64,000 bases of DNA from Mycogone perniciosa. Its lineage: Eukaryota > Ascomycota > Sordariomycetes > Hypocreales > Hypocreaceae. Where the stretch lies: NCBI GenBank assembly GCA_025331125.1, contig JAOALB010000019.1:1-64000 (forward strand). Direction: 5' to 3'. Every line of letters begins with the position of its first letter. Position 1 is the stretch's first letter. Below, in pieces: positions 22,355 through 32,769 of this stretch. A program made the position numbers and the translations under genes. The notes beneath the pieces are model-generated. The model saw nothing but the letters and a program-made list of their open reading frames with translations. It searched no databases and was not told the origin of the DNA.

Positions 22355-24214
22355 ATGGATGCCACGCGAGGAGGGCAAACCCCAGATGAGGCAGAAGAGT
22401 CAGGCTCAACCATGATCACCCCCCATGCACAAAATATTCGTCAAGGGCGGCGGGAATCTGCACCCCAACAAGCGACCGGGCTTGAAACTGACATCAACCC
22501 TTCTTCCACCCCTGAATCTGGTCCTGGGTGTCTCGGCTTGTCACCTGCTGTTGGCTACGATTCAACTCCCACGTTAGCCCAGGGCATCTTTCCAGATCCC
22601 CTTTCCACAACACTTCATAACTCAGCTCTCGTGTCCCCAGAGCCTGTTGGGAAGGAACCATGCTGTATGTTCGTCAGCAATTGCAATACCGGATCTCAAT
22701 TACGAAAGGCAATCTCCCATCTCTTCGGCCGCAACAAAGCTTGCACACTCCGCATTCCCAGGGAAATTTGGGTCTACTATTGCCGTAAGCACTACCAGAG
22801 GATCCGTTACAGAAATGCGAAGACATATCCTCTTAATCAGATGGATCTTGTCAAGATGCAAATCAAGAGAATTGAAGGCTGGAGCGACGCGAATAAACGC
22901 AAAGGGGATGGCCCATTCATCAAGCTTTGGACCCTGTCTCTCCGCAAGAGAGAACAGAATCGTCTTGAGAAGGGAGACGGTGAGGATGACTGCCAAACCC
23001 CTCAGGGTAGTTCACCCGCACCCAACTGGCTGCTTGAGCGACTCGGTACCGGCTATACGACTCAACAGATGCTGGAGATTGCCAATCGCCTACACGAAGA
23101 AATCAGCATTGGCAGTCTGGCACAGGTCCCGGAGATTGAGTTCCTTCCAGACATCACGGACCCTGAGGAGAATGCTTCATCAAAGCCTGCCAAACTTCGC
23201 AAACATAACCGAGCAACCAGCGAGAACAGAGCTCCGAAGCGCAAGGCTTCCGAGGCTACGAATACCTTTCAAAGTACGGGTCTCTCGGGCCGTGATGAGA
23301 ATGACGAGCATTCTAGCCCATTGGAGAAGCGACAGCGCCTTGACAGTGGTCATGGCCATCACCACCGACCTTCTTCTCATCCTTTAGCACCCACAGCCAA
23401 TATGTCTCCTTACGTGGATGGCCATCATACGTCGCTGGCTACTGGTGCTCAGACCTCTCCTGCTCGTGCGCTACCCGTGGTGCCTAGAATGCAACCCCTG
23501 GCGTCCGCCTATGGACATCCACCAAGTGGGCACAGTCGTGCTGGATCTCTCAGCGGTGCATTCGACCAAGGCCAACAAGCTTCTGCATACTATCAATTCG
23601 GGGTTGATGCTGCCCAACCACCCTCTCTTCGATGGAACAGGGAATACGATGGACGTCCTAGGCTGCCGTCCATCAGTGCCCATCTGCCTCAGGACTACGA
23701 GTTCCATGCCTCTCCTTCGACTCACCCATCCTATACATCGCATGTCAGCTCTCCCGGATATGGCTATCATCGCCCCGGCCACCACCGCGCTGTCAGCGCC
23801 TACACTCCCGCGAGACAGTCTGGCATGGTCTATACCCGCCCCGCTAGTTCCGGGAACGGTGCGCAGCCAGGACTGCCTCACTTTGACAACAGAGCAGTTG
23901 GCCCCTCGGCCTACGAAGCCGAAACTCAAGGCTTCCCTCGCGATCCGTGGGCGGGACAGGACTACGGCTACGCTCCAGCTTGGAACCATTCCTTCACCAC
24001 TGGGTATACTCCCCAGCAGCAACCCTATCAGTATGCTCCGATGTACGATCCGGCTCTTCGTGCACGAATGGATAACCAACGAGTTCCGCCACCATTTTCT
24101 GATAGACCATCCATTGCGCCGGAGACAGTCGAGCGTGAATCTCATATTTCTGGTGTATGGCATCGCATTGGCCAGAGCACTGACAACTCGCCCGGACAGG
24201 ATCAAGAGAACTAG
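22355..24214 (+). CDS. ORP1-like fungal protein, putative regulator
   Basis: Intronless frame of 619 aa starting MDATRGGQ. The conserved core lies at about residues 100-215: KEPCCMFVSNCNTGSQLRKA, then FGRNKACTLRIP, WVYYCRKHYQRIRYRN and KLWTLSLRKREQ. This Cys-, Trp- and Arg-rich module is what I recognise from proteins annotated in Aspergillus as ORP1-like. Downstream is a basic stretch (APKRKASEA, LEKRQRLD), a likely nuclear signal, and then a long low-complexity tail rich in His, Tyr, Pro, Ser and Gln. The composition suggests a nuclear regulator, but no biochemical function can be claimed. The last 38 codons and the stop lie in a 140-base unit that is repeated in frame downstream (see separate entry), so the C-terminus may vary by readthrough or alternative splicing. 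Confidence 0.8.
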   Translation: MDATRGGQTPDEAEESGSTMITPHAQNIRQGRRESAPQQATGLETDINPSSTPESGPGCLGLSPAVGYDSTPTLAQGIFPDPLSTTLHNSALVSPEPVGKEPCCMFVSNCNTGSQLRKAISHLFGRNKACTLRIPREIWVYYCRKHYQRIRYRNAKTYPLNQMDLVKMQIKRIEGWSDANKRKGDGPFIKLWTLSLRKREQNRLEKGDGEDDCQTPQGSSPAPNWLLERLGTGYTTQQMLEIANRLHEEISIGSLAQVPEIEFLPDITDPEENASSKPAKLRKHNRATSENRAPKRKASEATNTFQSTGLSGRDENDEHSSPLEKRQRLDSGHGHHHRPSSHPLAPTANMSPYVDGHHTSLATGAQTSPARALPVVPRMQPLASAYGHPPSGHSRAGSLSGAFDQGQQASAYYQFGVDAAQPPSLRWNREYDGRPRLPSISAHLPQDYEFHASPSTHPSYTSHVSSPGYGYHRPGHHRAVSAYTPARQSGMVYTRPASSGNGAQPGLPHFDNRAVGPSAYEAETQGFPRDPWAGQDYGYAPAWNHSFTTGYTPQQQPYQYAPMYDPALRARMDNQRVPPPFSDRPSIAPETVERESHISGVWHRIGQSTDNSPGQDQEN

Positions 24215-24402
24215 GTGTTCCCTGCCGAATGGGATCTATCCTGTTTCTCTGTCACTGAAGCTGACGGACCATCCGTCGCACCAGAGCGAGTCGAACATGA
24301 ATCTCATAGTTCTGGCGTATGGCATCGCATTGGCCAGAGCACTGACAACTCGCCCGGACAGGATCCAGAGAACTAGGTGTTCCCTGCCGAATGGGATCTA
24401 TC
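24101..24402 (+). repeat. tandem duplication across the stop codon of the ORP1-like gene
   Basis: A 140-base unit at 24101-24240 is repeated at 24263-24402, with a period of 162 bases (54 codons). The first unit encodes the C-terminus and TAG stop (24212-24214). The second lies in the same frame, encodes an equivalent tail and ends in TAG at 24374-24376. The 22 bases between are also open. In the first 60 bases the copies differ at 12 positions; over the last 80 they differ at one. Confidence 0.9.
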
Positions 24403-25185
24403 AATTCAAGAAGAAGAAACTATGTGAACAACTTGTTCTCCATTACCTAGGAGATTTTGCTTTACTCAGGACCAATGCTCCTTGTGTTAACACTCGAGAT
24501 TTCTTTTTCTCCTTATTTTTCCTTTGTTGGTTTAGCTTGGGCTTTCAGCTTTTTTTTCTTTTTTTTCTTTTTTTGGTATTTCCCCTGATCAAGACTGATG
24601 TGTCAAATGAGCAACGACAAGACAATGACAAGAAAAAAATCAGTATACCTGGAATCACAGGAGGGAACGGGGCTTTTTTTTTTTCATTTTGACACACTCA
24701 TGGAAGGCAAGATATTGGCTCGGGATTGGCAGATACGGGTACAGGCAACACAGCCGCTTTCTGAACGACCAAGAAGAAAAGGTGTTCACTACGCTAAATG
24801 GACTGGACCTTTGGGAGCCATCGTTTTTGTCTGGACAGAAAGGGACTACGGTGTTGGTACAGGAGACTGAACTACGGGATTGAGGATAGGATAGGATCAG
24901 TCGGATTTGTTATTATGTTCTTTGCTATGGTTTTTCGTTTTCGATTTGGCGTGTAGGTTTACAGGGACGCCGATGGTTTATCTCGGCGAGTAAGGAAACA
25001 GTTGCTTTGACAGGATCTGGGAATCAAGTGACGACAGAGGTTGTTCCTTGTATAGTAGATTTCCATTGACTCTGTTGAGAATGTCCTCTTGCCAGCTACG
25101 TGACACAATGCCGCCTGTATGCATGCCATCTATACAACCTTATCTATGCGACAGTAAGCCTAATCACCATACTCATAACAATTAT
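24403..25185. other. convergent intergenic region
   Basis: 3' flanks of the ORP1-like gene (+) and the acetyltransferase gene (-). It contains T-rich runs at 24500-24580 and 24672-24690, which would suit transcript 3' ends. No supported gene. Confidence 0.55.
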
Positions 25186-25976
25186 TCACTCCCTAAACAT
25201 AACCGCTCCTCCACTCCACTCCTTCATCTCACCCACATTCACCCTCCCCACCTCTACAAACCCCAGTCTTTCATAAAACATCCCAATCCCTCCGACGGCA
25301 ATCAACCACGCTGCTTTCCCTCTCCTATCTACCTCCTTCAACCCTTCCCTCACAAGCAACGATCCTAGGCCTTTGCCCTGGGCGGAAGGATGCACCGCCA
25401 GTGTGCTAAGGTACCAGGCGCTGCGGCGGCGGTCGGTGTTTAGGATGCTATCTTTGGTAGTTGCGGATGCGCGGGAGAACATCTCCGACGCGTGGGTGTC
25501 GATTTTGGGGGGGATGAGAAGGGTTTTGATGGAGATGTATGTTCGCATGAGAGGGGCAAGCCATGAAACTGATTCTTTGTTATTAGTTTCCCCGAACATC
25601 TTGAGAAGGAACACAAAGGGAGAAAGATAAGAAAGGGCTGAAATGGAGAGGAGAGTGTGAAGAGAAGGTACTTACACGGCGAAAACCACCTCTCCCAGAA
25701 ACTAATCTCATCCATTGGCCTTTTCCACCAGGTAAATCCCACAGCGTTCCCCTCCTCGTCATCAAGCATGGTGAGGACCCAGTCAATCGACCAATACCGA
25801 GTTTGAAACAGTCGGTACAAGTATGTATAGTGATCCCTGGGGTGCTTGTGCCGCAGGGGGAATAACATCTCGACGAGTTGGTCCGCCTCGAAGCAGGTGA
25901 TGTATAAGCTTGTCACGGTGGGTAGGTCGGAGGGACGTCCGGGTCGGAGGCGGAAGGGGCCAGTTGTAGTGGCCAT
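25186..25976 (-). CDS. GNAT-family N-acetyltransferase
   Basis: Two exons, 25676-25976 and 25186-25568. The intron starts GTAAGT and ends TCAG; the product is 227 aa from MATTTGPF. The N-terminal strand-helix pair (FRLRPGRPSDLPTVTSLYI) and the acetyl-CoA loop in the second exon (LAVHPSAQGKGLGSLLV, matching the Q/R-x-x-G-x-G/A rule) are clear GNAT features. They are followed by AWLIAVGGIGMFYERLGF, the last conserved strand-helix with the catalytic-site Tyr. Fungal proteins of this layout usually acetylate small molecules or peptides. The substrate is unknown and no neighbour hints at it. Confidence 0.88.
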
Positions 25977-26791
25977 GATGAATACCCGTGATAGACGATG
26001 AGGAGAAGGTGGGAATTAGTTAGTTATTGACTGAATGGAAAGAAATGAACAGTCGTAGTATCGAATCACTAAAGAACTTGAGGATTAACACGACCAAATG
26101 TCTGTCTCAAGATGTTGCCATTTAAGCTAAATCGTGATACGAAGTGAACATAAATGAACATGTAAATCACCGAACCCACAGGCTGAAAAGAATTTCGGGT
26201 TAACTAACCATCTTCAGCAAGTTCATACTTATTATCGCTCCACTAATAATAGGTGAACCACAGGCCGAGTGAGTCAAACAGCCCGGGCCGGGAAATACGG
26301 CCCCACATATCCCTAGCTCCACCCGAACGGAGTTTGGACGAAGGTGATAGGTAATAAATATAAAGGATAGTTATAACGAAATAAAAGTTGAACGATTACA
26401 AAAGAGATGTCATTGTCATTTTGTTGCGCTATGAGTAGTATAACGAGCTACCATATGGATACACACCTCCCAGGGGTATCCATCCTTATCCTCCCATTGC
26501 TTACCCAGATCCCGCAGCCTATCGGCGCATTCATCGCCGCGAAGATGCTTCAATTTATGTACATCGCGGCATTAAGAAATATCCCACGCTCATAAATCAT
26601 CAAAGATATCAGACAAGCACTCCCCCGTGCCAATGCAAGAGCCAATAAAAAAAATTCCCCTAGGCTTTTTTGTTTGCACTCCCGGTTAACCAAAACTCCA
26701 GTCGCTCTCATGAAGAAACCCATTAGAATGCTAATCACCCAAGCCCAACAAAACGTATTGATATAAGATGCTCACACAGGATGCTTGGTGT
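25977..26791. other. intergenic, acetyltransferase promoter and SPX-gene 3' flank
   Basis: About 0.8 kb between two minus-strand genes; AT-rich around 26080-26400. No supported coding region or RNA gene. Confidence 0.55.
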
Positions 26792-28340
26792 TCAAGGTAC
26801 GTTGCCTACAACTAGGACAAGGAGCATCCCGTTGAGCAAACAAGTCGCGATGAATGTGCTCCAGACTATCAGGCGATAGAGCAGGGACAACCGATCTTCA
26901 CGATACAGTGTCATACCCAGTGCAGAGCACGCACAGAATAGACTGACCACCACGCCGACTGTGACGCCGGCGTCGACCTCGACACGAAGCTTGCGCTTGC
27001 CCGCCGATATCAATACACCACCGATGCCAAGCAAGATAAACGAAGCAGCGAAACAACCGACGGTGCCCCAGAGTAGGACACGCTCTCGATATCGGCGCAC
27101 CGTCTGGTCAGCCACACTGGGGAGAGCATAGTGTGTAGCGTATCCGTGAGAAGGGAAGCCATCAGAGCTAGCGTAACCTTCTTCCTCCGAGTCGGTGTGC
27201 ATTGTTGTGGAACCATACCCTTGGCTTGACGAGTCTGTTGAGGACATGAGGGGTTGAGACTCGGATGGCCGTCGTTTACGAAACCATTCCTTGGCCTTTT
27301 CAAACGAGTAGGTGACAAGAGCCTGGGCATAGCCAAGTCCGGGAAAACTTGATTCTTGGTTGGGGTCGATGTAGATGGTGTAGTCGTCGTCCTGTCCTCC
27401 CGCTTCACTGCCGTCGTCGTACTCGTTCCAGTATTTGATTTGTGGATCTATACATGCCGGCGGCAACGGATCAAAGCTGACTCGGGATGACCTAGGGAAG
27501 CGGGTTGCCTCTGCGATCGGCATCTCAACCGAAGAAGGGGAACTGGGCTCGCTGAACGTGGGGCTGGCATTGCGGAGCTTGTCCATGATCTCATCGTGTC
27601 GCTCCTGGAGGTCGGTAAAGTAGCGGCGGGTAAAACTCTTAGGGTTGCTTAAGACAGTGTCGTTAAATCTCTGGCTCAGCGTTGTCGAGCCAGTCCATTT
27701 CTAGGGCAAATGTTAGATGATGATTCGGGCGGGAAATCGAATAGCGCTGCGACATACTCTGTACTTCTTCAAGATCTTGCGAAACGCAACGACTTGGGCG
27801 TTTGCAAATCGCGACAGTGACTGGATATCCTCCCCGCAACGCAGCAGCTCCCGTTCGTACTTGACGAACCGTCTCTGGCGCTTGAGGCAGGTATTGGGTT
27901 CGGAGTCTTCAGGAGATTTGGAGACGAAGCGCTGAAGGCTGGTGGCGATGTGGTCTAGTCGGGGATTGTCAGCAATTCCATTCCCTCCTCAGCAAGCCAA
28001 TTGAATCGTGGTTTCGTATGCCTACCCAGCCGTCTTGACACCTCATCTGCCTTGCTCGTCACAAAGAGATCGACCCGATCGTGCTGGCGACAGAGCTCCG
28101 CGTACAGCCCATCCTCGAACTTGCGCAGGGCCGTATCCTGATGGCCGGGGATGGCTATAGCGGTAGCCTGGTCGCGCGTGGTGTGGACTTTGATTTCGTG
28201 TTTGAGGGAGTTGTAATCGAGATTGTCTGCAGGGATGGCATGCGATCAGCACGAGTAGCAAGCAAGCAGGGGGGGGGGTTCCAAGACGTACGAAGGCTCC
28301 ATTCAGGAACAGACCGCTCGAGCTGCCTGCCGTATTTCAT
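26792..28340 (-). CDS. SPX-domain membrane protein
   Basis: Four exons: 28292-28340, 28026-28226, 27758-27954 and 26792-27700, giving 451 aa. The N-terminus MKYGRQLERSVPEWSLHN with LDYNSLKHEIK is a classic SPX opening. The domain runs to about residue 160 with KYERELL, the helix around FVKYERELLRCGEDI and VAFRKILKKYRKWTG, which carries the basic inositol-pyrophosphate-binding Lys cluster (KKYRKW). A Ser-rich acidic middle follows, then three hydrophobic spans (about 360-445: LLWGTVGCFAASFILLGIG, TVGVVVSLFCACSAL, IVWSTFIATCLLNGMLLV). SPX domains sense phosphate status through inositol pyrophosphates. With three C-terminal spans it resembles VTC-complex proteins but lacks a polymerase (VTC4-type) domain. 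A Vtc5-like or independent vacuolar role is inference. Confidence 0.87.
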
Positions 28341-28875
28341 GCTTTGCGGGATGGAAAGGCCAACGCTGTGCCCTGAATGCGTGGATGTATGTGTATGTAT
28401 GTGTATTTTGATCGCACGCAATTGCTTGTGTTTTATCGAGCGTAGTAGAAGTATTCGTATTTCATTTCTCGCGATTGCGCTTTTCGTCCGTCCGTCCACC
28501 TGTCCGTCCAACTGATCCAACTAGACAAGACAAGACAATACAAAGACAAATACTGCTTTTGTCGCAAAAAAGCAAAGTTGTCGGCCTGGAGGGGAGAGGG
28601 AGGTGGGGGATTATGCTTTTTCCTGCGATCCCTTCTCGGAGGCGTAGACGCAATGGGCTGGTTGGATGACGTGAAGCGCAAATTGAAAGCCTAAGCTTCG
28701 AGACGAGACGAGAGCTGTGGGAGGTTCCTGTGGTAAGCAGAAGCCGGAAGAGAGATGGCGTCTGCTGGTGGTGTGGCGTACTCGTAGGGCGAAGAAAGGT
28801 TGGCGTTTAGGTGAGATAGGGAGATGGAGATAGAGATAGAGAGGTAGGGGGGGTGCTCCGTAGATGGTGAGAGAC

Positions 28876-28906
28876 AATAGTGAGCGATAGTGAGCGATAG
28901 TGAGAG
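28876..28906. repeat. 10-base tandem repeat, about three copies
   Basis: The unit GATAGTGAGC is repeated about three times, with an imperfect first and last copy. It lies upstream of the SPX gene. No function can be read from it. Confidence 0.8.
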
Positions 28907-29384
28907 AGCAGAAATTCGAGATAGTTTAACGAGCAGACTCCGCCGGCAGGGAAGTCGGTTAGTAGTACGGGGTACTCGTACTCAATAGTACTCCGAATTA
29001 CCACCGCAACACAGAGATAAGATAGGTAGTAATACTCTGCTACTGCTACTTCGTACTCCGTACTGCTAGTGATAGTACTGGCAAGGCTCGGGATGCGCTA
29101 GACACTGATGGCGCGCGCATACGGATTGAGGATGACGGGCTTGAGTGCTATGATGATCAATGACGCACCTGTCGGTCAATCGAAACGCGCGCAAACAAAG
29201 CGCAATTGATGAAGCTGCTGCACTACTGTGCTATGCAGATTTAGTCCGTTTCGTTCATGTAAGCCAGGAGAACAGACGGAGCAAACAATCAGCCAACGGG
29301 CAGAAGAAAACAAAGCACGCTGCCAAGCGGTTGGTATGGCACGTCCATGGGTTGTTATATCATCGGGACCGGCTCTCTATTAGA

Positions 29385-29399
29385 CTCTCTCTCTCTCTC
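29385..29399. repeat. (CT)n microsatellite
   Basis: Seven CT dinucleotides, followed by further CTCT-rich sequence. Non-coding. Confidence 0.8.
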
Positions 29400-32300
29400 A
29401 TGGTCTCTCATGGCAGAATGGAGTCGCACCCACACACGCACTCCCCTGTCCTGGAGCCCTGTCCAGACTCCGCTTCGATCCTTGAACCCTGTCCTCCTCG
29501 CATGCAGAGCGGATCCCCCATGTTTGGTCATCCTTTGGGGAGCTCAGCAAGTCGCCAGCAGTGGATAACTGCTTTCTACAAGCAATGTTCCATGCCCTCT
29601 CCTCCAGAAGCTTGTTTGTGTGTCGCACAACGCCACACTATTGATTGAGCACGCAGAACCAGACCGGCCTGGGAGACGAGACAAGCATACGGAATAAGAT
29701 GTTGTTGCATTTCTACGAGTACGTACTGCGTAGAATTTCTGTGTACGGAGTATTACTTCGTACTACTTCGTAATAGAGAACAGGTCGGCCCGGGGGTCGG
29801 CGGCGTAATCCCTTCCGTCCGGAGGACTGGCGCCGACTCCGGCCATACTTGCAATACTCGTACATCCTCGTAGTAATACGTCGTACTCAAGCCTCACAAG
29901 CCTCAGCATCGGACTGATACGATGCGATTATGCCACATACCTACCAAGAGGCACTACTGCTTCGTATGTGCACATTATCGTCTATTGACACTACTCGTAC
30001 TCCGTACTAACTCCGTATCTGTGCCGAACGCATGTTATGCAAACCACCGGTCTGCCAATATGGAATGTCATTCCCCGATATGCCCGTCCTCAAATTCCAC
30101 CGGCGAACTGGCCATTGGCTAAGCAAGAAGCTTTAAATAAATGGGAGGCCTGCGAACGAGTCAGTTCACCGTGAAAATGGAAGCTATTCCACACCCATAG
30201 CTGCAATCGTCCTTTTCTTGAAGAATTCTTTTCTCCCTCTCCTCCATTGTCAATTGATCTATCTAGGGCTAGATTGCCGACGCCACCGAAGTGTCCGGCA
30301 TTGCCTTGCACTTCATAGGCCATGGCGTGAACTAATATGAAGCATCCTATCCTACCAGGTTTGAACGTCTAAAAGAATTCATCATCACCATCAAACAGGA
30401 TCAGAGAAGGGAAAGAAATCGATTATGCGGTCAATATCGTCGGATTATCCGATACTATAACTCCGCATCGCACTCCGCAAACAACGGTGTTTAGGTGCTC
30501 GTTTATTGATTACACCCGCAAGAAGTGCTCATTACTCGTAGAGAGCCAAGAATGCACATTTCCACATAAAAACCTGATGCGCAACCTGCAGGTCGCTTTG
30601 CGCTGCATCTGAGATTTCTCCATTCGTATACCGAGGAACTTGTCGGTTCATGTCTTGGGGACCCTTTTTTATTTGATTTTATTATTTGACTCATCATCGG
30701 CCCTTCTACCTATATGCTCATCTACCGAAAGGGATCTCGCATCTTTGCTACCGTCATAGACAGTTCCCTTCCCAATGAAGACGCACGACTGATGTTCTGC
30801 CTAACGAGTATGTCAGCAGATATGGTCTTAGAGTGCTGATCGCTGAGATCGTCAGCTTCATCTTCGCCATCTTCGTCATCAGTAGTAGTAGTATGTACTA
30901 TTCGTAGTCACATGCGATTTCATCATTTCACAACAACATTGTTCACATTCCTCCCCATCAGGGCCCTACCCCCGGACAGCGGTAAGCGAACAAAGAAACA
31001 AGCCGAGACAGGCAGACTCCGATATGAACCCTTGAAATCTAGATTTCAGGCGGAGCCCTTTAATCCCACCACCCTTGTCCAATACGCTACTGTACAAGTA
31101 TGCATGCAGTTTGCCAGTCCTCTTGCCATCCTATGCCGCATTCCGAGGACAGTCTTCAAGTTCTAACTTGCAGTAATACTCCGGCCCGTTTCCCCCCTCT
31201 CGACTTGGCCCCTTTCTCCTCTTTTCTTCGCCAGGAACACACCCCGGTTCGCTCTTGGACCCCCAATACTGTACACCATCTCTGCATATGAGTACATGTG
31301 TAAATGAAAAGCTGAACCCTTTTCCAAATCCTCCGTCCGTTATCTCTTCTGAAGCTCAGTGAGACAGAGTGGGGGGCACCCATATCCAGCCGCATGCAGC
31401 ACGGACACGGTCTCGACAAGGCTCCGGACAGGGTACCCGAGAGGAACGCAGACCGAACAATGGAGAGGGATGGAAGACAAGGGACGGACTTCTTGTCAGA
31501 TCATCTAGAACAATCAAAGCAAGACTCTTGCTGCCTCCGCACGTATCCACACAACAGTTCGCAAATGTAGCATCGCATCTACTATCTACTACTACGGGAG
31601 CATTGCTGATGGAGCCCTCCCTCCCCCGTCTTCAATTCGGGTAGATAAGCTCTCCAGGCTCTCGAACATGCATGATAACGCAAATTACAACTTGCTCGCG
31701 TGCTCTCTTTTCACGAGCTAGACGTCGGGCTTGCACAGGTTTCCCGTTTAGGTAATTGGGCACGAGAACCTGCTCGCAATGGCTTGAGTGGCTTTGCGTC
31801 ACAAACCGCCCTCCTCCCTTTCTTTCTTTTGGCCTTTGATAAGGCGACAAAGTGGTCACGCGACAGTATTTTTTAGCTGGTCTGTGTCATCATCGCATCC
31901 AATTGTTTGCCCTCTCACCGGCTCTCGGGTCATCCCGCAGCGCCCTGTTGGCTGACCGTGACATCCTTCACGAGCGAATAGAGCTCGAAAAGTGACCCAT
32001 CACTTTGAGACAGAAATACGGAGTGATATCTCCCACGAGACAAGAACTCACATTATTAATCCCCCCCTCCCTCCAAGACAAAAAGAAATCCGGTGGTTTG
32101 AGATAACAAACTAACTTCCTGCCTTTTTCGCAACCTCCGAGGGATCTTGGGACAGGTCTAGATCCCTCTTATTGCCGGCTTACTTGCAGGATCACTCAGA
32201 CAGCATATTCGCCAAGCCCAAACACAAGAAGCTGAATTCAAATGAACTCGTATTCCCTCACCGTGCAGCACCGCCTCACATATTGGACCGGCAATACTAT

Positions 32301-32769
32301 TATTACAGGCTTGTTGTGTATTATTGCCCGGCCCTTCTGGCACTTCGATCCCGGCATTTGTTAAATGTCCGGTCAGACTTATGTACCATTAGCTGATCGG
32401 AAGCAGGAGGGACATGGTGTGGTTGGGGGGCGACCAAACAGAGCGAGGAGGGAGGGTCATACTATCATTATCGTGCATAGTGGCGTTGGTCATGTTCAGT
32501 TCTCATTCATGCTTGTCTAATAAACAGCAGTCGTCGTGTGCAACCCAATATGTAAACCTGCATCTGTCCCCTACTTTGTACGAGTAGATGCTAACCTATG
32601 GTGTCTCCAAAAACTGTATCGCTCAAAATAGCCACCCAGATGATACGGAGTTCTCCGTAGATACTATCCCCGTCTTGAATCCTAAAGGTTAGTCCGCCAG
32701 CCCAATGTCTCGATTAGTCATGTTCGCTTCCTTTTTCTCTCTTCGTTATCCCGTCTTCTCATCACATCA

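Larger units (their letters stand above)
28341..32769. other. 4.4-kb non-coding region, rich in dispersed motif
   Basis: No supported gene. The 300 bases next to the SPX gene are its leader and promoter, with poly-G inside the first intron nearby. The interval 28960-30020 has the densest cluster of TACTCCGTA/TACTTCGTA-type motifs in the window. A 10-base tandem repeat lies at 28876-28906 and a (CT)n tract at 29385-29399. The rest (30000-32769) has only short, non-conserved-looking frames. Divergence from the SIS gene at 32770 puts that gene's 3' end at the right edge. Confidence 0.55.

Noticed and set aside
22700..22996. Antisense open frame in the ORP1-like core
   Set aside because: It merely mirrors the codon structure of the sense gene.
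23418..24692. Long plus-strand open frame overlapping the ORP1-like gene in another frame
   Set aside because: It is the shadow of a GC-rich, repeat-coding exon. The frame with the conserved Cys/Trp core is the ORP1-like one.
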